64,000 nt of DNA, taken from contig NZ_WRPP01000004.1 in the NCBI RefSeq assembly GCF_009760405.1, positions 496,001 to 560,000 on the forward strand, written 5' to 3'. This DNA comes from Nocardia terrae (GTDB lineage Bacteria > Actinomycetota > Actinomycetes > Mycobacteriales > Mycobacteriaceae). Positions 8,625-15,880 of the stretch are shown here, one piece after another; within the stretch, counting starts at the first letter, position 1, and each line of letters starts with the position of its first letter. The notes beneath the pieces are model-generated. The model was not told the DNA's origin and did not search any database. It was given only the letters and a program-made list of their open reading frames with translations. Made by a program: the position numbers and the translations under genes.

Positions 8625-9080
8625 TTACTCGGCGGCGTTGACCTGCAGGTCGACCTTGGCGACCACATCCGGGTGCAGGTGCACCACGACACCGTGCTTA
8701 CCGGTGCTCTTGATGTGGGCCTTGGGCAGCTCGATGCTGCGCTTGTCCACAACCGGGCCACCGGCGGCCTTGATGGCCGAGGCGACATCGGCGGCGGTGA
8801 CCGAACCGAAGAGCTTGCCGGTGCCCGCGGTCTTGACCGCGAGGGACACGCCGGACAGACCCTCGAGGGCCTGCTTCAGCTCGTTGGCGTGGTCCAGGTC
8901 GCGCACACGGCGGGCGTCCTGCGCCCGGCGAATGCCCTCGACCTGCTTCTGCGCGCCCCGGGTGGCCACGATGGCCAGGCCGCGCGGCAGCAGGAAGTTA
9001 CGGCCGTAGCCGTCCTTGACCTCCACGGTGTCGCCGGGCGCACCGAGGTTGTCGACATCAGCGGTGAGGATGAGCTTCAT
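8625..9080 (-). CDS. rplI: 50S ribosomal protein L9
   Basis: This 151-residue protein of the large subunit binds 23S rRNA domain V and projects from the L1 side. The N-terminal domain MKLILTADVDNLGAPGDTV, the signature GYGRNFLLPRGLA and the long connecting helix (RRAQDARRVRDLDHANELK) are all present, followed by the C-terminal domain ending HLHPDVVAKVDLQV. It is the last gene of the operon, 17 bases after rpsR, and is followed by a strong terminator. Confidence 0.98.
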   Translation of the reverse strand: MKLILTADVDNLGAPGDTVEVKDGYGRNFLLPRGLAIVATRGAQKQVEGIRRAQDARRVRDLDHANELKQALEGLSGVSLAVKTAGTGKLFGSVTAADVASAIKAAGGPVVDKRSIELPKAHIKSTGKHGVVVHLHPDVVAKVDLQVNAAE

Positions 9081-9097
9081 CTCTGTGCCTTCCCTTC

Positions 9098-9367
9098 TCA
9101 GCGAGCGGTGGACACGTAAGGCAGCAGGGCCACCTCACGCGAGTTCTTCACGGCGACAGCGATATCGCGCTGGTGCTGGACGCAGTTGCCGGTCACCCGG
9201 CGAGCGCGGATCTTGCCACGGTCGGACACGTACTTGCGCAGCAGCGCGGTGTCCTTGTAGTCGATCTTGGAACCGGCGGTGTTGTTCTTCTTGCCGGCCT
9301 TGTCTTCCTTGCAGAAGGTGCAAGCCTTCTTCTTCAGCACCTTTTCGCGTGCCGGTGCTTTGGCCAT
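9098..9367 (-). CDS. rpsR: 30S ribosomal protein S18, zinc-binding (C+) form
   Basis: This 89-residue small-subunit protein pairs with S6 on the platform. The core IDYKDTALLRKYVSDRGKIRARRVTGN is canonical. Cysteines in CTFCKE (16, 19) together with CVQH (62, 65) suggest a zinc-ribbon C+ paralogue. Actinobacteria often carry both C+ and C- forms for zinc-replete and zinc-starved growth; the C- copy is not in this window. It lies between ssb and rplI in the standard operon order. Confidence 0.97.
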   Translation of the reverse strand: MAKAPAREKVLKKKACTFCKEDKAGKKNNTAGSKIDYKDTALLRKYVSDRGKIRARRVTGNCVQHQRDIAVAVKNSREVALLPYVSTAR

Positions 9368-9433
9368 GGTCTTTCAACTCCAAAATTCTGGGAACGCAAC
9401 CCATCCGAGGCGGTTCCTGGGGAAAGCCGTTGT

Positions 9434-9994
9434 CTAGAACGGCGGTTCGTCGTCCATCGGCCCGCCCCCGAAGGAGCCGGCCGCGGGGGCACTGCCCCAC
9501 GGGTCGTCGCCGGCGCTCTGGCCGCCACGACCCCCACCACTGTTGCCACCACCGGAGAAGCCGCCGCCGCCTTGCTGGCCGCCGCCGCCCTGTCCGCCAC
9601 CGCCGAAGCCGCCGCCACCACCGCCACGGGTGGTCTTGTTGACCTTCGCGGTCGCGTACCGCAGCGAGGGACCCACCTCGTCGACCTCGAGTTCGACGAC
9701 CGTGCGCTTCTCACCCTCACGGGTTTCGTAGGAGCGCTGCTTGAGTCGTCCGCTCACGATCACTCGCGAGCCACGGGTCAGGCTCTCGGCGACATTCTCC
9801 GCAGCTTCACGCCAGATGTTGCAGCGCAGGAAAAGCGCTTCGCCGTCTTTCCATTCATTGGTATTACGGTCGAACACGCGGGGAGTGGACGCGACGGTGA
9901 AGTTCGCGACCGCCGCTCCCGCGGGCGTGAATCGAAGCTCGGGGTCAGCCGTCAGATTGCCGATGACGGTGATGACCGTGTCGCCTTGGGCCAT
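9434..9994 (-). CDS. ssb: Single-stranded DNA-binding protein
   Basis: This 186-residue protein has an N-terminal OB fold (residues ~1-110: MAQGDTVITVIGNLTADPEL, ANFTVAS, FLRCNIWREAAENVAESL, GSRVIVSGRLKQRSYE). A very Gly-rich flexible tail follows (~120-170) and ends in the acidic tip MDDEPPF, which docks partner proteins. The start ATG 9994 has AGGAGG with ideal spacing. It binds single-stranded DNA at the fork, consistent with dnaB nearby, and lies between rpsF and rpsR. Confidence 0.98.
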   Translation of the reverse strand: MAQGDTVITVIGNLTADPELRFTPAGAAVANFTVASTPRVFDRNTNEWKDGEALFLRCNIWREAAENVAESLTRGSRVIVSGRLKQRSYETREGEKRTVVELEVDEVGPSLRYATAKVNKTTRGGGGGGFGGGGQGGGGQQGGGGFSGGGNSGGGRGGQSAGDDPWGSAPAAGSFGGGPMDDEPPF

Positions 9995-10132
9995 GGTTCC
10001 TCCTGCTGTTTCCGGTGCAGTCCGCAATGCGCTCGCCCGTGCGAGCCCGAGATCGGGCTCAGTGCACGGTTTGCCAGTCAGCCTAGAGACAGGGACCGAC
10101 GATTTACGAGCGACGTTGCGGGAGGACTGGAC

Positions 10133-10423
10133 TTACTTCTTGTCGGTACGCAGCACCTTGGTGCGCAGCACCGACTCGTTCAGGCCCAGCTGGCGATCGA
10201 GTTCGCTCACGGTCGCGGGCTCGGCGGTCAGGGTGACGACCGCGTAGATGCCCTCGGCCTGCTTGTTGATCTCGTAGGCGAGACGACGGCGGCCCCAGAT
10301 GTCGACGTTGTCGACCTTGCCGCCCTCGGCACCGATGACACCGAGCATGGTGTTCAGATTCGGGCCGACGGTGCGCTCGTCCTGGCTCGGATCGAGAATG
10401 ACCATCACTTCATAATGACGCAC
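10133..10423 (-). CDS. rpsF: 30S ribosomal protein S6
   Basis: This is the first gene of the rpsF-ssb-rpsR-rplI operon. Two starts compete: ATG 10432 and GTG 10423. GTG gives a 96-residue product beginning MRHYEVMVILDP, the family's usual start and length. It also places the extended Shine-Dalgarno AGGAGGTGAT 7 bases upstream, whereas the ATG overlaps that sequence. Motifs are LDPSQDERTV, VDIWGRRRLAYEI and the C-terminal SVLRTKVLRTDKK. S6 binds 16S rRNA as a heterodimer with S18, which is encoded in the same operon. Confidence 0.96.
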   Translation of the reverse strand: MRHYEVMVILDPSQDERTVGPNLNTMLGVIGAEGGKVDNVDIWGRRRLAYEINKQAEGIYAVVTLTAEPATVSELDRQLGLNESVLRTKVLRTDKK

Positions 10424-10424
10424 G

Positions 10425-10434
10425 GACCTCATCA
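10425..10434 (-). promoter_or_regulatory. Extended Shine-Dalgarno of rpsF that decides the start
   Basis: The minus strand reads AGGAGGTGAT next to ATG 10432 and 7-11 bases before GTG 10423. The spacing supports GTG as the real start. Confidence 0.65.
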
Positions 10435-10455
10435 CCTCCTGTGGACTGTGAACGG

Positions 10456-10476
10456 CCCACGGACTGTCCGTGGGCA
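10456..10476 (-). promoter_or_regulatory. Hairpin in the rpsF mRNA leader
   Basis: A 9-bp perfect stem (GCCCACGGA and its complement) with a 3-nt loop lies 33 nt upstream of the rpsF start. Bacterial rpsF leaders often carry a structure bound by the S6:S18 complex for autoregulation. I could not confirm that motif's conserved CCG bulge here, so this is a candidate only. Confidence 0.4.
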
Positions 10477-10547
10477 GGAGGGTTCGTTGCGTCAGCAACC
10501 CGACAAGGCTACATGAGCCATCGCGGCGGTCCCGCCACGGGGTATGA

Positions 10548-10583
10548 GCGCTCCGGCCCGCGTGTACACGCGGGCCGGAGCGC
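10548..10583. repeat. Perfect 36-bp palindrome in a divergent promoter region
   Basis: The left half is GCGCTCCGGCCCGCGTGT and the right half is its exact complement, with no spacer. It lies between rpsF (minus) and the GT87 gene (plus). Since both genes point away from it, it is not at a transcript end; operator or cruciform roles are possible. Confidence 0.7.
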
Positions 10584-10672
10584 GGGGGATATAGCGGCAT
10601 GGGCCTTGCGAAATCGGGCCAGTCTGGAGTTGAACGAGCGGACACGCGGGAGGCGCGCCTAGGGTGGGGCGC

Positions 10673-12088
10673 ATGTCGAACCGACCCGTCGTCAGCGAAA
10701 TGGATTCGCGCCGCCGCGGTTCGGGTCGTTCGATGATCGCGCTCTATTCGACGCTGGTGTGCGGCATCACCCTGCTGATCGCCTATATGAACAAGGCGCG
10801 GTGTGCGGGTGGAGCGGTCGACGAGTCCGGCCGCAGCCTGATCTTCGATTCGATCAAGGACTCGAATGTCTGTTATTCCGACATTCAGTACCTGTGGTTG
10901 GGTCGCGGCATCGACGAACACCTCTTTCCCTATATAACGGGCGGCATCACGCCGGACGGTCAGCTGACCGGCGGGGCCGTCGAGTACCCGGTGCTGAGCG
11001 GTCTGTTCATGTGGATCGGAGGTCTGGGTTCACACACCGACGCGGACTTCCTGCTGCACTCGGCGCTGCTCATGGCCCCATTCGCGCTGCTCACCGCCTA
11101 CCTGCTGGCCCGGATGGCCGGACCGTCGGCGCTGCTGTGGGCGGCCGGGCCGCCGCTGGTGCTCTACGCCTTCCACAATTGGGAACTGCCGGTGGTCGCC
11201 ACGGCGGTCGCCGCGTTCTATGTGGTGACGGTGCTGACCAAATATTCGCTGCGGGACCGGGCGATCGCGGCGGCGGTCTTCCTGGCGATCGGCTTCTGTT
11301 TCAAGCTGTATCCCGGACTCTTCGTGCTGCCCCTGCTGATCTATGTGCTGCTCGGTGAATCCCCCTTGCGGGAAAGGCGATTCGATGTGCGCGGCGCGCT
11401 CATGGTCGCCGCCACGGCGATCGGCACGGTGGTCGCGATCAATCTGCCGTTCGCGCTGGCCGGATATGACGGCTGGCGCGCGTCGATCACCTTCCAGCAG
11501 TTGCGCCAGGCCGATATCACCACGAATTCCATCTGGTACTGGGGTCTGCGCCCGCTGTACGCGAACACCCGCGGCGGTGAGGCGGCGTTCCAGGACATGG
11601 TGTCGGTGGCCTCGCCGGTGCTGGTGGTGGTGTCCTTCGCGCTGGCCTGCTGGCTGGGGTGGCGGCGCTATCAGCTGGCCGGTGTCTATCCGTGGATCGG
11701 CGTCAGCGGCGCGATGCTGTGTGGATTCCTGGAATTCCACAAGGTGCATTCGCCGCAGTACACCCTATGGCTGATCCCGTTCCTGGTGCTGCTGGAAGTG
11801 CCGTGGGGTCTGATCGTCACCTACCTGATGGCCGACGCCTGTATCGGCATCGGCGTCTTCCGCTACTTCTATGCCCTGGGCGCGGGCAACAACGCCGCGT
11901 TCGAGCAGAACATCGTGCAGATCGGTGTGTGGGGCCGGGCGGCGCTGCTGGTGGTGTTCTTCTTCCTGTTCGTCGCCGCCCGGCCGCGGTCACTGGGCCG
12001 GCTCGGTGTTGCGGGCGCGGAAGGCCTTGCTCTTGGCCCGGTTTCCGCAGACCGCCATGTCGCACCACCGGCGCGAACCGCCGCGTGA
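10673..12088 (+). CDS. GT87-family (DUF2029) membrane mannosyltransferase, copy 1
   Basis: This 471-residue polytopic membrane protein starts at ATG 10673 (MSNRP); a GTG 9 bases earlier is possible. It has about 10 hydrophobic segments. After the first segment (IALYSTLVCGITLLIAYM) comes an extracytoplasmic loop with CYSDIQYLWLGRG and AVEYPVLSGLFMW, as in polyprenol-phosphate-mannose-dependent GT-C enzymes of the alpha-mannan/lipomannan type. It is paralogous to the gene at 27632-29341 (shared CYSD..., EYPVLSGL, SPQY-LW motifs). The last ~30 residues lie antisense to the CGNR gene and do not look like membrane protein, so its stop may have been displaced. Confidence 0.85.
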   Translation: MSNRPVVSEMDSRRRGSGRSMIALYSTLVCGITLLIAYMNKARCAGGAVDESGRSLIFDSIKDSNVCYSDIQYLWLGRGIDEHLFPYITGGITPDGQLTGGAVEYPVLSGLFMWIGGLGSHTDADFLLHSALLMAPFALLTAYLLARMAGPSALLWAAGPPLVLYAFHNWELPVVATAVAAFYVVTVLTKYSLRDRAIAAAVFLAIGFCFKLYPGLFVLPLLIYVLLGESPLRERRFDVRGALMVAATAIGTVVAINLPFALAGYDGWRASITFQQLRQADITTNSIWYWGLRPLYANTRGGEAAFQDMVSVASPVLVVVSFALACWLGWRRYQLAGVYPWIGVSGAMLCGFLEFHKVHSPQYTLWLIPFLVLLEVPWGLIVTYLMADACIGIGVFRYFYALGAGNNAAFEQNIVQIGVWGRAALLVVFFFLFVAARPRSLGRLGVAGAEGLALGPVSADRHVAPPARTAA

Positions 12089-12559
12089 GGTGTCGAGGTA
12101 GAGGCGGGTGCAGGCGTCTCGCCCGCACTCCTTGAGCCGGTCCCGATCGGGGGAGCCGAGCAGTTCGATCGCCGAGCGGGCGATGGCGGCCAGCGCGGAA
12201 TCGATTGTGCCGCCGCGCCGTACCGCACCGTCGGCGGTGAGGGTGAGTTCGGGCAGGGTGTCGCGGGCGTGACTCTCGAGCAGTGCCCGGTCGGCCGCGT
12301 CGAGGGGTTCTCCCCGCAGCACGGTCTGCATGGTCCGCCACGCCGCTTCTCGTAGCGCGGTCGCGCGGTCGAGCGCATCGGCGCAGTCCGGTGCGGTGTC
12401 GAGGATTTCGGCCGCGACCACCCATTCGCCGAGTTCGTCCGCGGTGGTGAGCCGTTCGATCCGGTTGGTCCGTCGTTCGCCCACCGTGCCGATGAAGTTC
12501 AGCGCCAGGTTGCCGCTGACGAACAGATGCGGGTCGGTGAAGGTCGACATGTTCTTCAT
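11990..12559 (-). CDS. CGNR zinc-finger transcriptional regulator (ABATE domain)
   Basis: This 189-residue protein has an N-terminal ABATE-type ligand-binding domain (FVSGNLALNFIGTVGERR, ELGEWVVAAEIL). The C-terminal CGNR zinc finger contains CGRDACTRLYLDTS and RRWCDMAVCGNRAKSKAF, with Cys ligands in both halves. ATG 12559 follows AAGGTGG. CGNR proteins are predicted DNA-binding regulators of stress or transport genes. It is divergent from an EamA transporter, and two 19-bp TAACC-N9-GGTTA palindromes lie between them, one covering this gene's own ribosome-binding site; autoregulation plus control of the transporter is inferred. It overlaps the 3' end of the GT87 gene by 99 bp. Confidence 0.9.
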   Translation of the reverse strand: MKNMSTFTDPHLFVSGNLALNFIGTVGERRTNRIERLTTADELGEWVVAAEILDTAPDCADALDRATALREAAWRTMQTVLRGEPLDAADRALLESHARDTLPELTLTADGAVRRGGTIDSALAAIARSAIELLGSPDRDRLKECGRDACTRLYLDTSRGGSRRWCDMAVCGNRAKSKAFRARNTEPAQ

Positions 12560-12561
12560 AG

Positions 12562-12580
12562 TAACCACCTTGACAGGTTA
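12562..12580. promoter_or_regulatory. Candidate operator 1 (TAACC-N9-GGTTA)
   Basis: This 19-bp inverted repeat overlaps the Shine-Dalgarno of the CGNR gene and a TTGACA (12570-12575) on the plus strand that could be a -35 box for the transporter. Occupancy would repress both genes. Confidence 0.6.
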
Positions 12581-12601
12581 CCGATAGGAGTGTCACTGTA
12601 A

Positions 12602-12620
12602 TAACCACTTAAACCGGTTA
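12602..12620. promoter_or_regulatory. Candidate operator 2 (TAACC-N9-GGTTA)
   Basis: This is a second copy of the same 19-bp inverted repeat, in the 5' region of the EamA gene. Its centre is 40 bp from that of operator 1, about four helical turns, so two bound dimers would sit on the same face. Confidence 0.6.
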
Positions 12621-12637
12621 GCGGCTCGGAGGAAATC

Positions 12638-13597
12638 ATGGACAACCGGCTTCTCGAGGTAGCGGGCCCGCCGGCCCTGATGTTCATGTGGAGCAGCGCC
12701 TTCATCGCCGGCATCATCGGCGTCGGAGCGGCCCCCACGATGCTGGTGCTGTTCGCCCGCTTCGCGATCGCGGGCGCCCTGCTGATCGTCTTCGCCCTGG
12801 CGACGCGAGCGGTGTGGCCGCGCGGCCGCGTACTGGCCCACACGGTGGTCGCGGGCCTGCTCATGCAGATGGTGCAGTTCGGTGCCTTCTACTCCGCGAT
12901 GCATCAGCACGTCAGCGCCGCCATCATCTCGCTGGTGCAGGGCCTGAGCCCGGTCGTGATCGCCGTATTCGCCAGCGGCGTGGGCGAATCGGTGAGCCGG
13001 CGGCAGTGGCTGGGCTTCGGGGTGGGCGGGCTCGGCGTCGGCCTGGCCGTGGTCGACCAGTCCCACTTCACCCTGTCCGGGCTGCTGCTGTGCCTCGGCG
13101 GCCTGCTCGGCCTGAGCCTGGGCACCGTCTACCAGAAGCGCTTCACCCCCGCGGTCGATCCGCGCACCAGCACCGCCCTGCACGTGGCCGTCAGCGCCCC
13201 GTTCGCGGGTGTGATGGCCCTGGCCGCAGGCGATTTCCACATCGCCGATCCGGGTCGCTTCGCCGGTTCCCTGGTCTGGATGGTGCTGGTGAATTCGATG
13301 GGCGCGTTCCTGCTGCTCAACACCATGCTGCAGCGCTGGGGCACCACCCGGGTGAGCCGCTACTTCTTCGCCATTCCGGCGATCACCGCGGTGATGGCCT
13401 GGCTGGTCATCGATCAGCCGTTGCGCCCGTTGACGATCGCGGGCCTGGGCGTGGGCGTAATCGGCATGATCCTGGCCTCCCGCCGCGGCGCGGCACCGGA
13501 ATCGGAGACGAGCGCGGCGCCGGAACCGAAGCCCGCACGGGAACCGATCGCGGAACCCATCGACGTCGCGGTCCGGCGGTACGCCCTGCGCGCGTGA
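12638..13597 (+). CDS. EamA/DMT-family transporter
   Basis: This 319-residue inner-membrane protein has ten predicted helices in two EamA repeats: the first spans residues ~8-125 (LMFMWSSAFIAGIIGV, FARFAIAGALL) and the second ~135-275 (LGLSLGTVYQKRF, YFFAIPAITAVMAWLVIDQPL). A charged, Pro-rich C-terminal tail follows. The family exports amino acids, nucleobases and other metabolites; the substrate is unknown here. ATG 12638 has GGAGG at good spacing. It is divergent from and probably controlled by the CGNR regulator. Confidence 0.92.
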   Translation: MDNRLLEVAGPPALMFMWSSAFIAGIIGVGAAPTMLVLFARFAIAGALLIVFALATRAVWPRGRVLAHTVVAGLLMQMVQFGAFYSAMHQHVSAAIISLVQGLSPVVIAVFASGVGESVSRRQWLGFGVGGLGVGLAVVDQSHFTLSGLLLCLGGLLGLSLGTVYQKRFTPAVDPRTSTALHVAVSAPFAGVMALAAGDFHIADPGRFAGSLVWMVLVNSMGAFLLLNTMLQRWGTTRVSRYFFAIPAITAVMAWLVIDQPLRPLTIAGLGVGVIGMILASRRGAAPESETSAAPEPKPAREPIAEPIDVAVRRYALRA

Positions 13598-13615
13598 GCG
13601 GATGAGCGAGTGCGC

Positions 13616-13656
13616 GGCCGGGGTGTGCTGGATGCGAATTCCAGGACACCCCGGCC
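13616..13656 (+). terminator. Terminator after the EamA gene
   Basis: A 17-bp stem with one mismatch (GGCCGGGGTGTGCTGGA at 13616 against its complement ending 13656) has a 7-nt loop and is followed by GTTTCG. It separates the transporter from the DUF389 gene. Confidence 0.75.
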
Positions 13657-13699
13657 GTTTCGGACCGCCGTCCCCGCTCCGCCACGGCAGACTGTGCGC

Positions 13700-14662
13700 A
13701 TGCTGCACCTGCGGATTCTCTCCCCCACCGCGATGACCGACGCTGTGCTCGAGGTCCTCGAAACCGATGACGCGGTCACCGGACTGGTCGCCATTCGCGG
13801 TGCCGTTCTGCGCCCGCGCGGCGACCTCATCACCGCGCAGATAGCCCGCGAGGCCGCCAACGACCTGGTCTGCAAGCTGCGCGAGATGCGGGTGCACCAG
13901 GAGGGCAGCATCGAGATCGAGCAGGTGGGAACCTGGCTGTCGCGCAGCGGATTCGAGGCCGAGGTGCGCACCCCGGGCAGCAGCACCGACGCGGTGGTGT
14001 GGGCCGAGGTGGCCCAGCGGGCCTATGACGACACCGAGCTGAACTGGACCTTCCTCAGCTTCCTCACGCTGGCCACCGTCATCGCCAGCATCGCCATCAT
14101 CACCGATTCGCAGATCCTGACCGTCGGCGCGATGGTGCTCGGTCCCGAATTCGGCCCCATCGCCGCGCTCGGGGTCGCGCTGGTGCGGCGACGTTTCATG
14201 CTGCTGCGACTGGCCGTGCGCACCTTGGTGATCGGGTTCGCGACGGCCATCGGGTTCGCCATCGTGCTGGCGTTGATCGCCCGCGCGCTGGGGTGGATCA
14301 CCGTGGCGCAGGTGACCGGTCCCCGCCCGGCCACCCATTTCATCTATACGCCCGACAAGTGGTCGTTCGTCGTTGCCGTGATCGCGGGCGCGGCCGGGGT
14401 GCTGTCGATCACCTCGGCGAAATCGGTCGGCCTGGCAGGTGTTTTCATCTCGGTGACGACGGTGCCCGCGGCGGGCAATATCGCCCTGGGCGTGGCCATC
14501 GCCGACGGCGCGACGGTGTGGGGCAGTACGGCGCAGCTGCTGGTGAACCTGACCGGCATGGCGTTCGCGGGCTGGCTCACGCTGGCGGTCCAGCAGACGC
14601 TCTGGACCCGGGTGTCGGTGCGGCGGGCGAAGCACATCGTCATCCCCCGCCGCATGCTCTGA
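13700..14662 (+). CDS. DUF389-family membrane protein
   Basis: This 320-residue protein starts at ATG 13700 (MLHLRILSPTAMTDAV). An N-terminal soluble ~110-residue ferredoxin-like domain is followed by about six transmembrane helices (TFLSFLTLATVIASIAI, VGAMVLGPEFGPIAALGVAL, GVFISVTTVPAAGNIALGVA). The MVLGPEFGP segment is the DUF389 signature. Function is not established. Its stop abuts the stop of the convergent DUF475 gene with no intergenic base. Its placement beside ter genes is suggestive but may be coincidental. Confidence 0.88.
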   Translation: MLHLRILSPTAMTDAVLEVLETDDAVTGLVAIRGAVLRPRGDLITAQIAREAANDLVCKLREMRVHQEGSIEIEQVGTWLSRSGFEAEVRTPGSSTDAVVWAEVAQRAYDDTELNWTFLSFLTLATVIASIAIITDSQILTVGAMVLGPEFGPIAALGVALVRRRFMLLRLAVRTLVIGFATAIGFAIVLALIARALGWITVAQVTGPRPATHFIYTPDKWSFVVAVIAGAAGVLSITSAKSVGLAGVFISVTTVPAAGNIALGVAIADGATVWGSTAQLLVNLTGMAFAGWLTLAVQQTLWTRVSVRRAKHIVIPRRML

Positions 14663-15778
14663 TCAGCCGACGCTGGTGGACTTCTCCAGGTCCACGTCCT
14701 CGTCGCTCTCCTCGTCCGCCTCGCGGCGATTGCGAATCACGCTGGTAACGAACGCCGCTCCGATGAACGCCACGCCGACCAGTCCGCTGATCACCTCGTT
14801 CACGTGCACGCCGATGGTGATGAACAGGATGACCGCCAGCGCGCCGATGGCCCAGAACGCGCCGTGCTCGAGGTACACGTACTCCGCCAGCGTGCCCTTG
14901 CGTACCAGGTAGACCGTGATGGACCGGACGAACATGGCGCCGATCAGGCCCAGGCCCAAGGCGATCAGGATCGGGTCGGAGGTGATGGCGAACGCGCCGA
15001 TCACGCCGTCGAAGGAGAACGAGGCGTCGAGCACCTCCAGATACAGGAACAGGAACAAGGCGGCCTTGCCGGTGGCCTTCACGATTCCCGACGGTCCGGC
15101 CGCGGCCTGTTCCTCCGCGTGCTCCTCGGCATGGAACATCGATCCGAGGCCGTCGACCAGGATGTAGGTCATCACGCCGAGGATGCCGGCCAGCAGCACG
15201 GTGCCGCGATCATCGTCGGCGGCGATGAATTCGGCCGCGATGACGATGCCGGCGAGGGTCAGCACCACCGCGAGCATGTCCAGCTTGCCGAGCTTGGCCA
15301 GCGGCCGCTCGATCCAGCCCAGCCAGGTGACCTCGTGCTCCTCGAGAATGAAGTTGAAGAACAGCAGCAGCAGGAACGCGCCACCGAAGGCGGCGATCTG
15401 CGGATGCGCGTCGGTGAGCAGCTTCTCGTAGGACGGGCTGCCGTCGGCGAAGGTGAGCGCGCCGTCGGCGGGCGGGTTCATGGCCAGGTCGAAGGCACGA
15501 ACCGGGTTGAGCCCGGCCGTGATCCACACGATGGCCAGCGGAAACACCAGGCGCATGCCGAAAACGGCGATGACGACGCCGACGGTGAGGAAGATGCGCT
15601 GCCAGAACTCGCTCATCCGCTGCAGGATGCTGGCATTGATGACCGCGTTGTCGAAGGACAGCGACACCTCGAGGACGCCCAGGATGGCGCACAGCGCCAG
15701 CGCGGTCGGGCCGCCGTAGACCAGCGCCGCTAACAGCGCCAATACGGTGACGACAATGGAGAGGCCGAATATTCGCAC
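14663..15778 (-). CDS. DUF475/TerC-superfamily membrane protein (tellurite-resistance type)
   Basis: This 371-residue polytopic membrane protein carries the TerC-family acidic helices LEVSLSFDNAVINA and LEVLDASFSFDGVIGAF, and an acidic/His-rich loop (MFHAEEHAEEQ). DUF475 proteins are TerC relatives encoded with TerD and thought to act in metal-ion or membrane stress. I prefer GTG 15778 (MRIFGLSIVV), which is family-like and has GAAAGG upstream. ATG 15829 is also in frame but sits one base from the 3' arm of the terD terminator and has no Shine-Dalgarno. It lies downstream of terD on the same strand. Confidence 0.9.
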   Translation of the reverse strand: MRIFGLSIVVTVLALLAALVYGGPTALALCAILGVLEVSLSFDNAVINASILQRMSEFWQRIFLTVGVVIAVFGMRLVFPLAIVWITAGLNPVRAFDLAMNPPADGALTFADGSPSYEKLLTDAHPQIAAFGGAFLLLLFFNFILEEHEVTWLGWIERPLAKLGKLDMLAVVLTLAGIVIAAEFIAADDDRGTVLLAGILGVMTYILVDGLGSMFHAEEHAEEQAAAGPSGIVKATGKAALFLFLYLEVLDASFSFDGVIGAFAITSDPILIALGLGLIGAMFVRSITVYLVRKGTLAEYVYLEHGAFWAIGALAVILFITIGVHVNEVISGLVGVAFIGAAFVTSVIRNRREADEESDEDVDLEKSTSVG

Positions 15779-15830
15779 CGCTTGGGGCCTTTCGTTGTGG
15801 CGGGTCGGGGGACGGAACAGGGTGGACATG

Positions 15831-15862
15831 CGAAGAGGGCTCGTGCGACCGAGCCCTCTTCG
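15831..15862 (-). terminator. Terminator of terD
   Basis: A perfect 13-bp stem (CGAAGAGGGCTCG and complement) with a 6-nt loop lies 18 bases after the terD stop. There is no U-tract. It would partly insulate terD from the DUF475 gene. Confidence 0.7.
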
Positions 15863-15880
15863 TGTCGCTAGGTGTTCGTA

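Noticed and set aside
8058..9119. A 353-codon plus-strand frame antisense to rplI
   Set aside because: The minus strand encodes canonical L9 with a terminator; this frame has no motif.
10548..10583. The 36-bp palindrome as a rho-independent terminator
   Set aside because: Both flanking genes are transcribed away from it and there is no U-tract on either strand.
12593..14635. A 680-codon minus-strand open frame opposite EamA and DUF389 genes
   Set aside because: Translation is His/Asp/Gln/Gly/Arg repeats typical of antisense GC-rich DNA, while the plus strand encodes two well-formed membrane proteins.
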